64,000 nucleotides of DNA from an uncultured Fibrobacter sp. Its GTDB lineage: Bacteria; Fibrobacterota; Fibrobacteria; Fibrobacterales; Fibrobacteraceae. The translations under genes were made by a program, and so were the position numbers. The DNA lies in the NCBI GenBank assembly GCA_946413655.1, contig CAMKLO010000006.1, positions 17,192-81,191 of the forward strand, written 5' to 3'. Below, in pieces: positions 1-9,313 of the stretch; positions within the stretch are counted from its first letter, which is position 1, and each line of letters opens with the position of its first letter. Under the pieces are notes generated by a model. It was not told the origin of the DNA. It did no database searches and saw only the letters and a list, made by a program, of their open reading frames with translations.

Positions 1-1
1 A

Positions 2-166
2 GAAATCGACGATGTTTTTCCGTTGAAAAAATACAAATTCGAGGATACGGAATTTTTAGGTCCGAACAATTATGATCCATTGCTCGCTTCTGAATATCGC
101 GACTATATGTCGCTCCCGCCCGAAGAAGATCGAAAGCCACATTATACATCCATTAAATATTTTTAA
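2..166 (+). CDS. LicD family protein, C-terminal fragment (runs off the left edge)
   Basis: Frame 2 reads EIDDVFPLKKYKFEDTEFLGPNNYDPLLASEYRDYMSLPPEEDRKPHYTSIKYF*, resembling LicD C-termini (FPL..Y.FE.......YL...YGDYM.LPP...R..H). Confidence 0.72.
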   Translation, partial: EIDDVFPLKKYKFEDTEFLGPNNYDPLLASEYRDYMSLPPEEDRKPHYTSIKYF

Positions 167-179
167 GGAGGGCATATAA

Positions 180-1178
180 ATGAAAAAACTTAAATCGTTT
201 ATCATAAAGTGCATGGGTCCTCTCTATGGAATTCTTTTCAAGACGAGAATCGAAAACCGTCGCCTTGTTAAAGAAAAAAAAGATCTGGAAAGTCAAATCA
301 ACGAGCTAACTTATCAAGTCAACTACCTAAAGCATCACTTTGATATCGGGCAGATGAAGCCCGCATCCGGGTATCTCCGCGAATTCCAGCTTGCCGAAGT
401 CGAATACGCAAGACACATCCTTGATTTGCTCAAGCCCTACGATATCCAGATGTACCTTGAAGGGGGCGCACTGCTCGGAGCTAAGCGCCACAAGGGATTC
501 ATCCCCTGGGACGACGACATCGATATTGCCATGGCCCGAGCAGATTTCAACAAGCTTCTTCACGTTCTGCAAACCGATCCCAATTTCGTGTGGATAGACA
601 CAACGCAGAAATCCGGTTACTACGCCGAATATTACGACAAGAACATTCGCGCGAACGCAAACAAGAACGTTGTTCTCATGACTCCGACTTGTGTACACAT
701 ATTCAATGGAACCTGTTTGAGAGATGCGAAGAACCTTGAATTTTTCCCGAACGATTTCTTGAAAGAAGATGTGACCGAAGAACAATATCTTGCTTTCCGT
801 GACAAAGTAATTGCATTCATACGTGTACCGCACGCATGGAAAGAACTCTTCGACTTCTACGAAGAAAATTGGAAAGCGAGCGGTATCTATTCCATGGAGC
901 CGACCTCTCGAATCGTCCCAGGGCTTGGCAACTGGGATTTGACGGAATACGGCTATCACGGATTTAGACACCACGATGACGTTTATCCCACAACGACCAT
1001 TGTATTCGAAGGCAAGGAACTCCCCTGCCCGAACAAGGCCGAAGTAATTCTGGACAGGGAATACAGTAAAAGTTGGCGTGACTATCCTAAAGACATCGGA
1101 TTCCCGCAAACACTACTTGACCGGAACAATTATTTTAAATTAATTGGCGAACCCTTGATTGACTACAAAGAATTTTAA
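180..1178 (+). CDS. LicD family protein (nucleotidyltransferase-fold phosphotransferase)
   Basis: YLEGGALLGAKRHKGFIPWDDDIDIAMARADF is the LicD signature; strong AAGGAGGG ribosome-binding site upstream. Confidence 0.9.
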   Translation: MKKLKSFIIKCMGPLYGILFKTRIENRRLVKEKKDLESQINELTYQVNYLKHHFDIGQMKPASGYLREFQLAEVEYARHILDLLKPYDIQMYLEGGALLGAKRHKGFIPWDDDIDIAMARADFNKLLHVLQTDPNFVWIDTTQKSGYYAEYYDKNIRANANKNVVLMTPTCVHIFNGTCLRDAKNLEFFPNDFLKEDVTEEQYLAFRDKVIAFIRVPHAWKELFDFYEENWKASGIYSMEPTSRIVPGLGNWDLTEYGYHGFRHHDDVYPTTTIVFEGKELPCPNKAEVILDREYSKSWRDYPKDIGFPQTLLDRNNYFKLIGEPLIDYKEF

Positions 1179-1181
1179 AAT

Positions 1182-2093
1182 ATGACCGAACCGGAAAGAA
1201 TTGTCGCGAAAGGAATCGTTCCCTCCTCGTTTTTGCAAGAAGAAACGATATGCGATTTTTTTGTGGATTCCACCCGCAAAAAGGTATGGGCCATTGAACT
1301 CGACATCTTGATCGAATTCGACCGTATATGCAAAAAACACGGCCTGAAATATTTCTTGATGTGCGGCACGCTTCTCGGCGCCATTCGCCACAAGGGATTC
1401 ATCCCGTGGGACGACGATATTGACGTCGCCATGCCGCGCGACGATTTTAACAAGTTGAACACGTTGCAAGAGGAATTCAAGCACCCGTTTTTCTTGCAGA
1501 CGCCGCTCACCGACAAAGAATTCGCAGGTTCGCACACCTGTATCCGCAACACGAATACGAGCGCCATCAGCCCCATCATCCGGTTCCAGAAGATGAATCA
1601 CGGGCTTTTCATCGACGTTTTTGCGCTGGACCATTTTGTACCGGAAGGCGCCGAAGAGCGCTATGCCGAAATAAACCAGCTGAACATCGAGAACGGAACG
1701 TTCATGCGGTTGACCAACCCGGAACTGAACGAGAAAAACCGCGAGCGCGTAAAAAATTACCACAGGGACCATATTGCCGATTACTTGAAAATCCATGAAA
1801 TTGCGAGCAAGTTCAACAATAAAAAAACAGACAAACTTGCAATCCTCACATGGACGGCAGAACCGCTAGAACAAAACGTGTGGGACGCAAAGGACTTTGA
1901 CGAATCGGTGGATGTTGAATTCGAAGGATACCGTTTCCCGGCACCCGCAGGATATCGCAACATTCTCACGCAGCTGTTCGGGAACTACATGGAATTCCCG
2001 CCTGTAGAAAAAAGAGGAGCCCAGCACAGTCAATACGTGCTGGACCCCGATACGCCTTATGCGGAATTCCTGCGCACGTTCAAGCCGTGCTAA
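1182..2093 (+). CDS. LicD family protein
   Basis: LMCGTLLGAIRHKGFIPWDDDIDVAMPRDDF signature. Confidence 0.92.
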   Translation: MTEPERIVAKGIVPSSFLQEETICDFFVDSTRKKVWAIELDILIEFDRICKKHGLKYFLMCGTLLGAIRHKGFIPWDDDIDVAMPRDDFNKLNTLQEEFKHPFFLQTPLTDKEFAGSHTCIRNTNTSAISPIIRFQKMNHGLFIDVFALDHFVPEGAEERYAEINQLNIENGTFMRLTNPELNEKNRERVKNYHRDHIADYLKIHEIASKFNNKKTDKLAILTWTAEPLEQNVWDAKDFDESVDVEFEGYRFPAPAGYRNILTQLFGNYMEFPPVEKRGAQHSQYVLDPDTPYAEFLRTFKPC

Positions 2094-2111
2094 CAGGATT
2101 CTCCACAGCAA

Positions 2112-3293
2112 TTACTTTTTCGGTGCAAACGGCTCGATGATGTTCTTGATGATAAAGTCGGCAGTTTCGTCGATTTTCTCGAAGGGAACGCGTTTCGGCA
2201 AGTCGACATTGAAAGCCTTCTTCACCTTCGCGACGAGTTCGTCGGTATAGACGAGCGTGCCGTTTTCCACGTTCTCGATGCCGTCGCAGTAAATAGACTT
2301 CCGGTTGGCTGCACGCATGTCGTCCATGCTAAACAGGGTCGTGTCAAACGAGGCTTCCGCCTTGGCCCCATCAATTAATACCGGATAACCGCCGATTTCG
2401 CCATCGACACCGGGCGCATGCACCTTGGTCACCGTCTTTTCGCGGAGAGCGGTCAAGATGGAATCGATGATGTTGAAGTTGCTCGAAGCGTTCATCATGT
2501 TGCGCTTCTGGTCCACCGGCATCGGGATAGAGCAGGCGGCCAGCACTTCGGCCTGGTCAAACGGCAAATCCTTGCCGTCCTTCTTGAAGTTCAAGAGCAG
2601 CGTCTGGCCTTCGGCGTGACCTTCCTTGGAAATCACCACGTCATGGAAATGGCTTACCGCGAGTGTCACGTCGATATCGTTCAGGTTGTCGATGTTGTAC
2701 TTTTCGGCCATGAAGAACTTCATACGCGGAATGAGGTGGTTCAGGTTGCCGCTACCGAAATCGAAGTACGTCTTGCCGGCGGACTTGAGCCAAGGAATCA
2801 CCGCGTCGGAATACGAAGTATTGATGGTGACGGCGTTCGAGCCGGCCTTCTCGTAAGCGGCCATGATGTTCTTCGCGTAACGGATAGAAAGCGGGGACCA
2901 GATGCCGTAAGCGCGCAGGTTGCTCCACGAGATGCTCCCGTACTTGAGGCCCGAATACACGCGGCTGCTGTTCACGATAAAGTCGGGGTTCGCCTTCTGG
3001 ATGGTCGCGGCGATGCTATCGACATCGTTCAAGTCGCAGTCACCGAGAATTTCAATCTGGCTGCGCAGTTCGCGACGGATTGTCGCTGCCGTGCGGACGA
3101 TGTTCACGTCCATCTGCATCTTGGCGGCATTGCGGCCCGCGACCACGATTTTCAGCTGCGGATCACGGAGACTCACCAAAAAGTCAAGCAGGAACGTACC
3201 GACGCTCCCGAGCCCGATAATCATAATCGTAATCGTTTCGTTCTTTTCGACCTTGGACTTGAGCAAGGCAATTTTCTTGTTCAGGATTTCCAT
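2112..3293 (-). CDS. Saccharopine-dehydrogenase-like NAD(P)-binding oxidoreductase
   Basis: Rossmann motif IMIIGLGSVGTFLLDFL; overall resemblance to saccharopine dehydrogenase-like proteins; last gene of the minus-strand operon. Confidence 0.6.
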   Translation of the reverse strand: MEILNKKIALLKSKVEKNETITIMIIGLGSVGTFLLDFLVSLRDPQLKIVVAGRNAAKMQMDVNIVRTAATIRRELRSQIEILGDCDLNDVDSIAATIQKANPDFIVNSSRVYSGLKYGSISWSNLRAYGIWSPLSIRYAKNIMAAYEKAGSNAVTINTSYSDAVIPWLKSAGKTYFDFGSGNLNHLIPRMKFFMAEKYNIDNLNDIDVTLAVSHFHDVVISKEGHAEGQTLLLNFKKDGKDLPFDQAEVLAACSIPMPVDQKRNMMNASSNFNIIDSILTALREKTVTKVHAPGVDGEIGGYPVLIDGAKAEASFDTTLFSMDDMRAANRKSIYCDGIENVENGTLVYTDELVAKVKKAFNVDLPKRVPFEKIDETADFIIKNIIEPFAPKK

Positions 3294-3296
3294 ATC

Positions 3297-4040
3297 TTAC
3301 TCCATAAGTTCGCGGACAATGTTGTAGTCCGCAACGGTGTTGCAGTTATACCAGGCATCGAACGTGACCACGTCATATTCTTCACGGGTAAGTTTGTTGA
3401 AATACGCCTGGATAATTTCGAGGTTCGTACCCTGGAGCTGCTTCTCGGTCAGGGATGCGACGGCCTCGTGCAGTTTTTCTGCCGACTGGAACTTCCACAT
3501 CTGCGCAGAATTGAATACCGCGAGGAACGGTTCCGGAATCGTGAGCGAAGAATGGTTCGTGTCGTACAGGTAATGCGGACGGCCATCCGTCGATACATAG
3601 AGCGCCACGGCCTTGTTCGAATAGATAGGTTCGCGATTGATCGTGAGCACGCTCTTTTCGCTATCGTAAACCTTCTTGAAATTTTCCTTCAAGAAGAACA
3701 GGTCGCCTTCTACGAAGGTGACATCACCCGATTCCTTCACGGCCTCGATGCCCTTGTACAGGCTGTAGCCCGAACCATAGTCCTTGAAGTGCTCGTTGTA
3801 GACAAGTTCAATCTTGTCGCCGTAAGCCTGGAGATTTTCCTTCACGTATTCTTCGAGAGCGGAATAGAGGTAGCCGCCCACGATGATGTACTTGTCGTAT
3901 TCACCGCAGTTTTTGATAAGCTGGTTGAGCAGCGCAAACTTCGGGGAATCCTTATAGTAAAGGCACTTCAGGGTTTCCTTTTCGGTATCCCTGTTAAAGC
4001 GGGTCGCCGTCCCGGCAACAGTAATAATCAGGTACTTCAT
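3297..4040 (-). CDS. NTP transferase domain protein (LicC-like sugar/choline-phosphate nucleotidyltransferase)
   Basis: N-terminal MKYLIITVAGTATRFNRDTEKETLKCLYY resembles G.G.R..P...PK of nucleotidyltransferases; FVEGDLFFL metal-site-like motif. Confidence 0.7.
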   Translation of the reverse strand: MKYLIITVAGTATRFNRDTEKETLKCLYYKDSPKFALLNQLIKNCGEYDKYIIVGGYLYSALEEYVKENLQAYGDKIELVYNEHFKDYGSGYSLYKGIEAVKESGDVTFVEGDLFFLKENFKKVYDSEKSVLTINREPIYSNKAVALYVSTDGRPHYLYDTNHSSLTIPEPFLAVFNSAQMWKFQSAEKLHEAVASLTEKQLQGTNLEIIQAYFNKLTREEYDVVTFDAWYNCNTVADYNIVRELME

Positions 4041-5035
4041 CTTTCAATACTCTTCACGCACATTTCAAGGCCTTCGTCGAGCGTAACGATCGGTTTCCAG
4101 CGCGTACGCGTACGAATCTTGTCGGTATTGAGTAAGCGACGTTCCGGGTCGGACTTGCGGAAACCTTCAAACCTGATTTTCACGTCATCCATGCCCATCT
4201 TCTTCGCGATAAGCTTGGTCAAATCCACAATGGATATTTCCTCATTGGTCGCGACGTTATAGACGGTACCGTCGAGTGCTTCGGGCGATTCCATGAGTTC
4301 CATCACGGCGCGGCAGCTGTCGATATTGTGGAGGAACGTGCGCTTGTTGACCTTCGAGTTTTCGAGCAAAGTGACTTCGGGCTTTTCGAGAAGGTTGTTG
4401 ATGATGTGCGGGATAATGTGGTCAGCAAAGCGTTCGTGCTTGCTGTACACGTTCGCAAAGCGGATAGAGCAGCCCTTGATTTTGCCCTTGTCCACGGCAT
4501 CCTTCATGAAGAATTCCGTAAGGAGCTTGCCCACTGCATAACTCGTGCGCTGGCTGTGTTCTGCTGTAGCCATAACCAGGAAGTCCGATTCGCGGACACC
4601 GCCGTTCGCGTTCCACGACTGCATGGAATACACTTCGGAGGTAGAGCAGTTGATGTAGGTGTCGGCACCAAGGGAAATCGCCATTTCGAGGAAAGTCTTC
4701 ATCGAGATGACGTTCGTCTGGAAGGTATGTTCCACTTCGTAGAAATGCTTCGTGTGGACTACTGCAGCGCAGTTGATAAATATCAGGCGGCCAGAGTACG
4801 AACCCTTGAGGTTCTTCACCTTGTCGGCGACAGCGGCCATGTGTTCGGCATTGTTGATGTCGTATTCAAAAAAGATAAAGTCATCGCGACCAACCAAGTC
4901 CTTCACCGTATCGATGGAACTGGCAAAGAAGTTGTCAAAACCGACAACGATGTTTTCTTCTTTCAGCAGCTGGTGCGAAAGTTCACTGCCGGTCATGCCG
5001 GTAGCACCACTTATGACATACAGATTTTTCTTCAT
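4037..5035 (-). CDS. NAD-dependent epimerase/dehydratase (SDR)
   Basis: YVISGATGMTGSELSHQLL Rossmann motif, YAVGK catalytic motif, FANVYS. Confidence 0.88.
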   Translation of the reverse strand: MKKNLYVISGATGMTGSELSHQLLKEENIVVGFDNFFASSIDTVKDLVGRDDFIFFEYDINNAEHMAAVADKVKNLKGSYSGRLIFINCAAVVHTKHFYEVEHTFQTNVISMKTFLEMAISLGADTYINCSTSEVYSMQSWNANGGVRESDFLVMATAEHSQRTSYAVGKLLTEFFMKDAVDKGKIKGCSIRFANVYSKHERFADHIIPHIINNLLEKPEVTLLENSKVNKRTFLHNIDSCRAVMELMESPEALDGTVYNVATNEEISIVDLTKLIAKKMGMDDVKIRFEGFRKSDPERRLLNTDKIRTRTRWKPIVTLDEGLEMCVKSIER

Positions 5036-5048
5036 GTTAAGCCTCTGT

Positions 5049-5777
5049 TTAAATTCCTAAAGTCAGACGATCCTTGTAGAACACATCTACCTCGTCCGTA
5101 TAAAGTTCCTGTTCCGCCCCGATGTCGTACGGGACGCAAACATGTTCGTACCCCGTCGTCTCGGTATTGAGAATCCCGAACTGTGCACAGGGATTGATGT
5201 TGCGCGGCTGCCCTACGGAACCCGGGTTGATAAAAACCGTTTTTTTCTTGTTCCTCGTGCTCGGGGAATCCGCCTTGAAAAGAACCTCGAAGTAGTGGCA
5301 CACATGGGAATGCGCCGTCAACACGTAATCGAACTCCGCATATTCCTCGCGGGAAAGTTCTGCCGGCGTAAACTTGCCCCAATACGGGTCGCCCAGGATT
5401 CCGTGCACCAGCAAAAATTTCTTGCCGTCGATTTCCAGGGTGCAGGCACCGTCGCGGTTCATCTTGTTATTGATAAAGTCGATGGATTCCTGCGACAGGC
5501 GCTTTTGTGTGTAATGGAGGATAGCGCGTCCGCGGTCTGTCGCAAAACGGGTCGTGTCGTTGTCCATGACCGCCTTCTCGTGGTTTCCCCAAATCTTCGC
5601 AACAAACTTGTCGTCCATATCGCGGACCATGTCCACAATCTCGTTCGGGCGCATGCCGTAATTGACAAGGTCACCCAGCAGCACGAACTTATCGACATGG
5701 CGGCGGGCGAGTTCTTCGAGAACGGCCTTCAATGCCGTCACGTTCGCATGGATGTCCGACAGCAGGGCAAGTCGCAT
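5049..5777 (-). CDS. Metallophosphoesterase (calcineurin-like)
   Basis: SDIHAN, LGDLVNYG, GNHEKAV, AHSHV and NPGSVGQPR motifs. Confidence 0.92.
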   Translation of the reverse strand: MRLALLSDIHANVTALKAVLEELARRHVDKFVLLGDLVNYGMRPNEIVDMVRDMDDKFVAKIWGNHEKAVMDNDTTRFATDRGRAILHYTQKRLSQESIDFINNKMNRDGACTLEIDGKKFLLVHGILGDPYWGKFTPAELSREEYAEFDYVLTAHSHVCHYFEVLFKADSPSTRNKKKTVFINPGSVGQPRNINPCAQFGILNTETTGYEHVCVPYDIGAEQELYTDEVDVFYKDRLTLGI

Positions 5778-5779
5778 TT

Positions 5780-6907
5780 TTATTTCCTCAGGAACTCCAT
5801 CAAGGCGTTCTTGTTCTCGATAGGAGTCGTGGTCGGGCGGCCCAAATCCTTGCGGTTGCCCTTCTTCACCTTGACTTCGAGGAGCACGGGGCCTTCCATG
5901 CCCTTGAGCTTTTCGAGCACAGCAGCAAGCGATTCCTTGCTGTCGGCTGTCAGAGCATCGCGGTAGCCCACCGCCTTCGCGATGGCCGGCAGGTCAATCT
6001 TGAGGCCCACCGTCGGCTGGCCGCCCACGGAGTCGTGAGCGCCGTTGTTGAACACCACGTGAACGTAATTTGCAGGAGACTTGCTCGCGACAATCGCCAT
6101 GGAACCCATGTGCATGATGGTCGCGCCGTCGCCGTCAAAGCACCATACCTTGCGGTCTTCCTTTTCCATCGCGATGCCAAGCGCAATCTGCGAGGCGTGT
6201 CCCATGGAGCCCACCGTCAAAAAGTCGCGCTCGTGACCTTCACCCTTCTGGGCGCGGTATTCAAAAAGTTCGCGGCTAATCATGCCAGTGGTAGAGACAA
6301 TCACGTCCTTTTCGCCAAGCGCAGCAGCCACAGTCTGGATAGCTTCTTCGCGGCTCATCGTGAGGTCGTTTTTCTCGACGCTCTGGAGCTTGTAATCCTC
6401 GAAGGTGTCCTTCTCGATGACGAGCGCATAGACCTCGCCCGTTTCCTTCATCGTCTTGACGGCCTTCGCAATCTGCTTTGCCGCCTTGTCATCTTCCTTG
6501 CAGAGCACATCGTAATTCACGCCCATCGTGTTGAGGATGCCGGTCGTCACCTTGCCCTGCTTCACGTGCTGCGGCTCGTCGTGAACGCCCGGGCGTCCGC
6601 GCCAGCCAATGAGGAGCAGTACGGGAATGTTGTAGACTTCCTTGTCCGTAAGCGATGCAAGCGGATTGATGATGTTGCCTTCGCCGGAATTCTGCATATA
6701 GACAACGCCAATCTTTCCTGTAGCGAGGTGATAGCCTGCGGCAAGGCCCACGGCGGCACCTTCGTTCGCGGCAATCACGTTATGCTTGGCATCCTTGTTG
6801 TCGGCGATGTAGGCGCAGATGTTCTTGAGCAAAGAATCGGGGACTCCGGCAAAAAAGTCAATGCCGTAGGAGCCGAGCGTGTCAATAAAAAACTTCGGAC
6901 TGATCAT
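5780..6907 (-). CDS. aepY: Phosphonopyruvate decarboxylase
   Basis: ThDP-enzyme family: FFAGVPDSLLKNICAYI, ANEGAAVGLAAGYHLATGK, WCFDGDGATIMHMGSMA; adjacent to PEP mutase. Confidence 0.92.
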   Translation of the reverse strand: MISPKFFIDTLGSYGIDFFAGVPDSLLKNICAYIADNKDAKHNVIAANEGAAVGLAAGYHLATGKIGVVYMQNSGEGNIINPLASLTDKEVYNIPVLLLIGWRGRPGVHDEPQHVKQGKVTTGILNTMGVNYDVLCKEDDKAAKQIAKAVKTMKETGEVYALVIEKDTFEDYKLQSVEKNDLTMSREEAIQTVAAALGEKDVIVSTTGMISRELFEYRAQKGEGHERDFLTVGSMGHASQIALGIAMEKEDRKVWCFDGDGATIMHMGSMAIVASKSPANYVHVVFNNGAHDSVGGQPTVGLKIDLPAIAKAVGYRDALTADSKESLAAVLEKLKGMEGPVLLEVKVKKGNRKDLGRPTTTPIENKNALMEFLRK

Positions 6908-6920
6908 AGGTAAAATACCG

Positions 6921-8231
6921 TTACTTCTTCATCGTTCCGGGAATGAGGTTCAGAATCTGCTTGATGGGCATGCAGTAGTCGTTGGAGGCTTCCAGGCTAC
7001 GGCTATGCGTTAAGATAGATTCAGCGCACTTCACCATAGCAGGGTATGCAGACCTCAGCATGTGGTTTGCATAGATGACGATGTTGATGCCCCACGTCGC
7101 CAGCTCCTCTTCGGTGAACTGGTTGTAGGTCGTAGGCACGGCGACAATCGGAGTGTGCGCATCCTTCTCGCGGAAGCGCCTGCAAAATTCCTTGATATCC
7201 TCGCCGCTCTTGTCCTTGGAATGGATCATGATGCCGTCGGTACCGGCAGCCACATAGGCGTGGCAGCGTTCCAGCGCGTCGTCCACGGACTTGCCCGCAA
7301 TCAGGGATTCGCAACGGGAAATAACCATGAAGTCGTTCGTTATCTGGGCGTCCTTGCCCGCGCGGATCTTGGTGCAGAAGCCTTCGATGGTGTCCTGCGT
7401 CTGGATAGCGTCCGTCCCGAACAGGGAGTTCTGCTTGAGGCCCACCTTGTCCTCGATGATGACTGCCGAAATGCCCAAGCGTTCGAGCGTGCGGACCGTG
7501 AAACCGAAATGTTCCACCTTTCCGCCCGTATCACCATCAAAAATCACCGGTTTAGTCGTCACTTCAAGCGTATCGTTCAAGTCGTGCAAGCGGGTCGTAA
7601 GGTCCACCGCCTCGATATCCGGCTTGCCCTTACTGGTGGAATCCGTCAAGGACGAAGACCACATGCCGTCAAACTCGCGGACGCAACCATTGACTTCGAC
7701 ACTCGTGTGTTCCGCGATAAGGCCCGTAAGGCCGTTGTGCGATTCCAGAATACGGACGATCGGTTTGGCCGCAATCAGGCGACGCAGCGAAGAAAGCCTC
7801 GCCTGCGGGGTCGTGCCCAACGATTCCATTTCCTTCTTGAGTCCGGTTGAGGTAATGCCCTGCGTATAGGGGATTTCAATCACCTTGCCGCCCAGGGATT
7901 CCATGACCTTGAAAACTTCGTCGCGAATGTACTTGTCCGGGCCGTAAAGCCAGTCATCACCGTGGATGATGAAGTCCGGTTTGTACTTCTTCAGATTTTC
8001 TACGTAACTCCATTCATCTTGCGGAACAATCTTTGACACGCCCTTGATATTCTCGATGACATTCTTGCGCTGCTCGTAATTCAAATACGGGAGACGCTTA
8101 TGCGTCGCAATCGCCTTGTCCGTAAAAAGCCCAATCATCACGTCACCGTACTTGGCGCCCTCATTGATTATATTGATGAGGCCCGGGTGCATGATATCAC
8201 CAATCATTCCTAGATAAACAGTCTTTGCCAT
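6921..8231 (-). CDS. aepX: Phosphoenolpyruvate phosphomutase with N-terminal cytidylyltransferase-like domain
   Basis: PepM signature EDKVGLKQNS and FDGDTGG; N-terminal GMIGDIMHPGLINII cytidylyltransferase fold. Confidence 0.93.
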   Translation of the reverse strand: MAKTVYLGMIGDIMHPGLINIINEGAKYGDVMIGLFTDKAIATHKRLPYLNYEQRKNVIENIKGVSKIVPQDEWSYVENLKKYKPDFIIHGDDWLYGPDKYIRDEVFKVMESLGGKVIEIPYTQGITSTGLKKEMESLGTTPQARLSSLRRLIAAKPIVRILESHNGLTGLIAEHTSVEVNGCVREFDGMWSSSLTDSTSKGKPDIEAVDLTTRLHDLNDTLEVTTKPVIFDGDTGGKVEHFGFTVRTLERLGISAVIIEDKVGLKQNSLFGTDAIQTQDTIEGFCTKIRAGKDAQITNDFMVISRCESLIAGKSVDDALERCHAYVAAGTDGIMIHSKDKSGEDIKEFCRRFREKDAHTPIVAVPTTYNQFTEEELATWGINIVIYANHMLRSAYPAMVKCAESILTHSRSLEASNDYCMPIKQILNLIPGTMKK

Positions 8232-8337
8232 GCTAAACCTTATACGAATCTATCTTCACGTCAAATCTAGAAAAATAACGGACACACCGCCCATAGCCCA
8301 TGATGTACATTGACCATTTCTACTCATATAAATATAT

Positions 8338-9309
8338 TTGGCAATTCAGATATCCGGAAAAAAAATGCTGTTAAGAACTCAAGATGAAATCATGGCCAAA
8401 TGGCCGACAAATGCCGAACCGCTCGTCTGCATCCGTTGCACGGCGTTCAATCAAGAAAAGTTCATCGCCCAATGTCTCGAAGGATTCTTGATTCAAGAAA
8501 CCGATTTTCCTTTTGAAGTCATCGCCCATGATGACGCCTCCCACGACAGAACTGGCGATATCATTCGCGATTATGCAGCCAAATATCCCAAGATTATCAA
8601 GCCCTACATAGAAACCGAAAATCAATGGTCCAAAAACGATGGCTCGTTTACCAAAGTAATGGACTCGCTCACTACACGAAAATATGTAGGCATGTGCGAA
8701 GGGGACGACTACTGGATCGATCCGCATAAACTGCAAACGCAAATTGATTTTCTCGAAAGCCATCCCGATTACACCATGACGTTCCACGACGCCGAAATCA
8801 AGAACGAGCCCGGTGTAGAGGCGGTCGATTCTGTTTATCCCCCCATGGAAGACCGCGAATATACGGCTACGGAACTCTTCGAAAAATGGACCGTTCCGAC
8901 CGCCTCCATGGTCTATCTGCGCAAAGTAAGAGATTATCCCATCAAAAATCCCCTCAACATCATGAACGGCGACATTTTCCTTGTTGAAAAATGCGCCCAC
9001 ACGGGCAAGATCCGTTGTTTCAACAAAAAGATGTCCGTCTATCGCAGGCAACCGGGTGGAGTCACGTGGGATCAGTCCAAGAAAATCCAGCGTTTAAAAG
9101 AATACCCGGCGCACCTCATGGAGCTCAAGCGCAATTTTCCCAAAATAGACCATAGACTCATCAGCCGAGCCATTAGCCAAACATTCATCAACGCCTGGGA
9201 CTATGTCAACCTGAGAACAAAAATCTATTATTTTTTCAAAGGCATGACTCTCGCCCCAAGAACATTCCTAAAGAAACTTTATCGTAAAAAATTTTCGGAC
9301 AAGGCGTAA
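8338..9309 (+). CDS. Glycosyltransferase family 2
   Basis: ALA-type GT2: VIAHDDASHDRTGDIIRDYAAKYP, GMCEGDDYWIDPHKLQ. The ORF begins with TTG; an ATG start at 8365 is possible. Confidence 0.88.
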   Translation: MAIQISGKKMLLRTQDEIMAKWPTNAEPLVCIRCTAFNQEKFIAQCLEGFLIQETDFPFEVIAHDDASHDRTGDIIRDYAAKYPKIIKPYIETENQWSKNDGSFTKVMDSLTTRKYVGMCEGDDYWIDPHKLQTQIDFLESHPDYTMTFHDAEIKNEPGVEAVDSVYPPMEDREYTATELFEKWTVPTASMVYLRKVRDYPIKNPLNIMNGDIFLVEKCAHTGKIRCFNKKMSVYRRQPGGVTWDQSKKIQRLKEYPAHLMELKRNFPKIDHRLISRAISQTFINAWDYVNLRTKIYYFFKGMTLAPRTFLKKLYRKKFSDKA

Positions 9310-9313
9310 TCGC

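Noticed and set aside
2418-4262. 614 aa plus-strand ORF (and similar long ORFs such as 32805-34040, 37835-38839, 9236-10414, 5732-6913)
   Set aside because: They lie antisense to clear protein families, have His/Arg/Val-rich compositions typical of shadow frames, and match no family; treated as codon-bias artefacts.
5780-8231. Phosphonate degradation cluster
   Set aside because: PEP mutase and phosphonopyruvate decarboxylase indicate biosynthesis; no phosphonatase or C-P lyase genes are seen.
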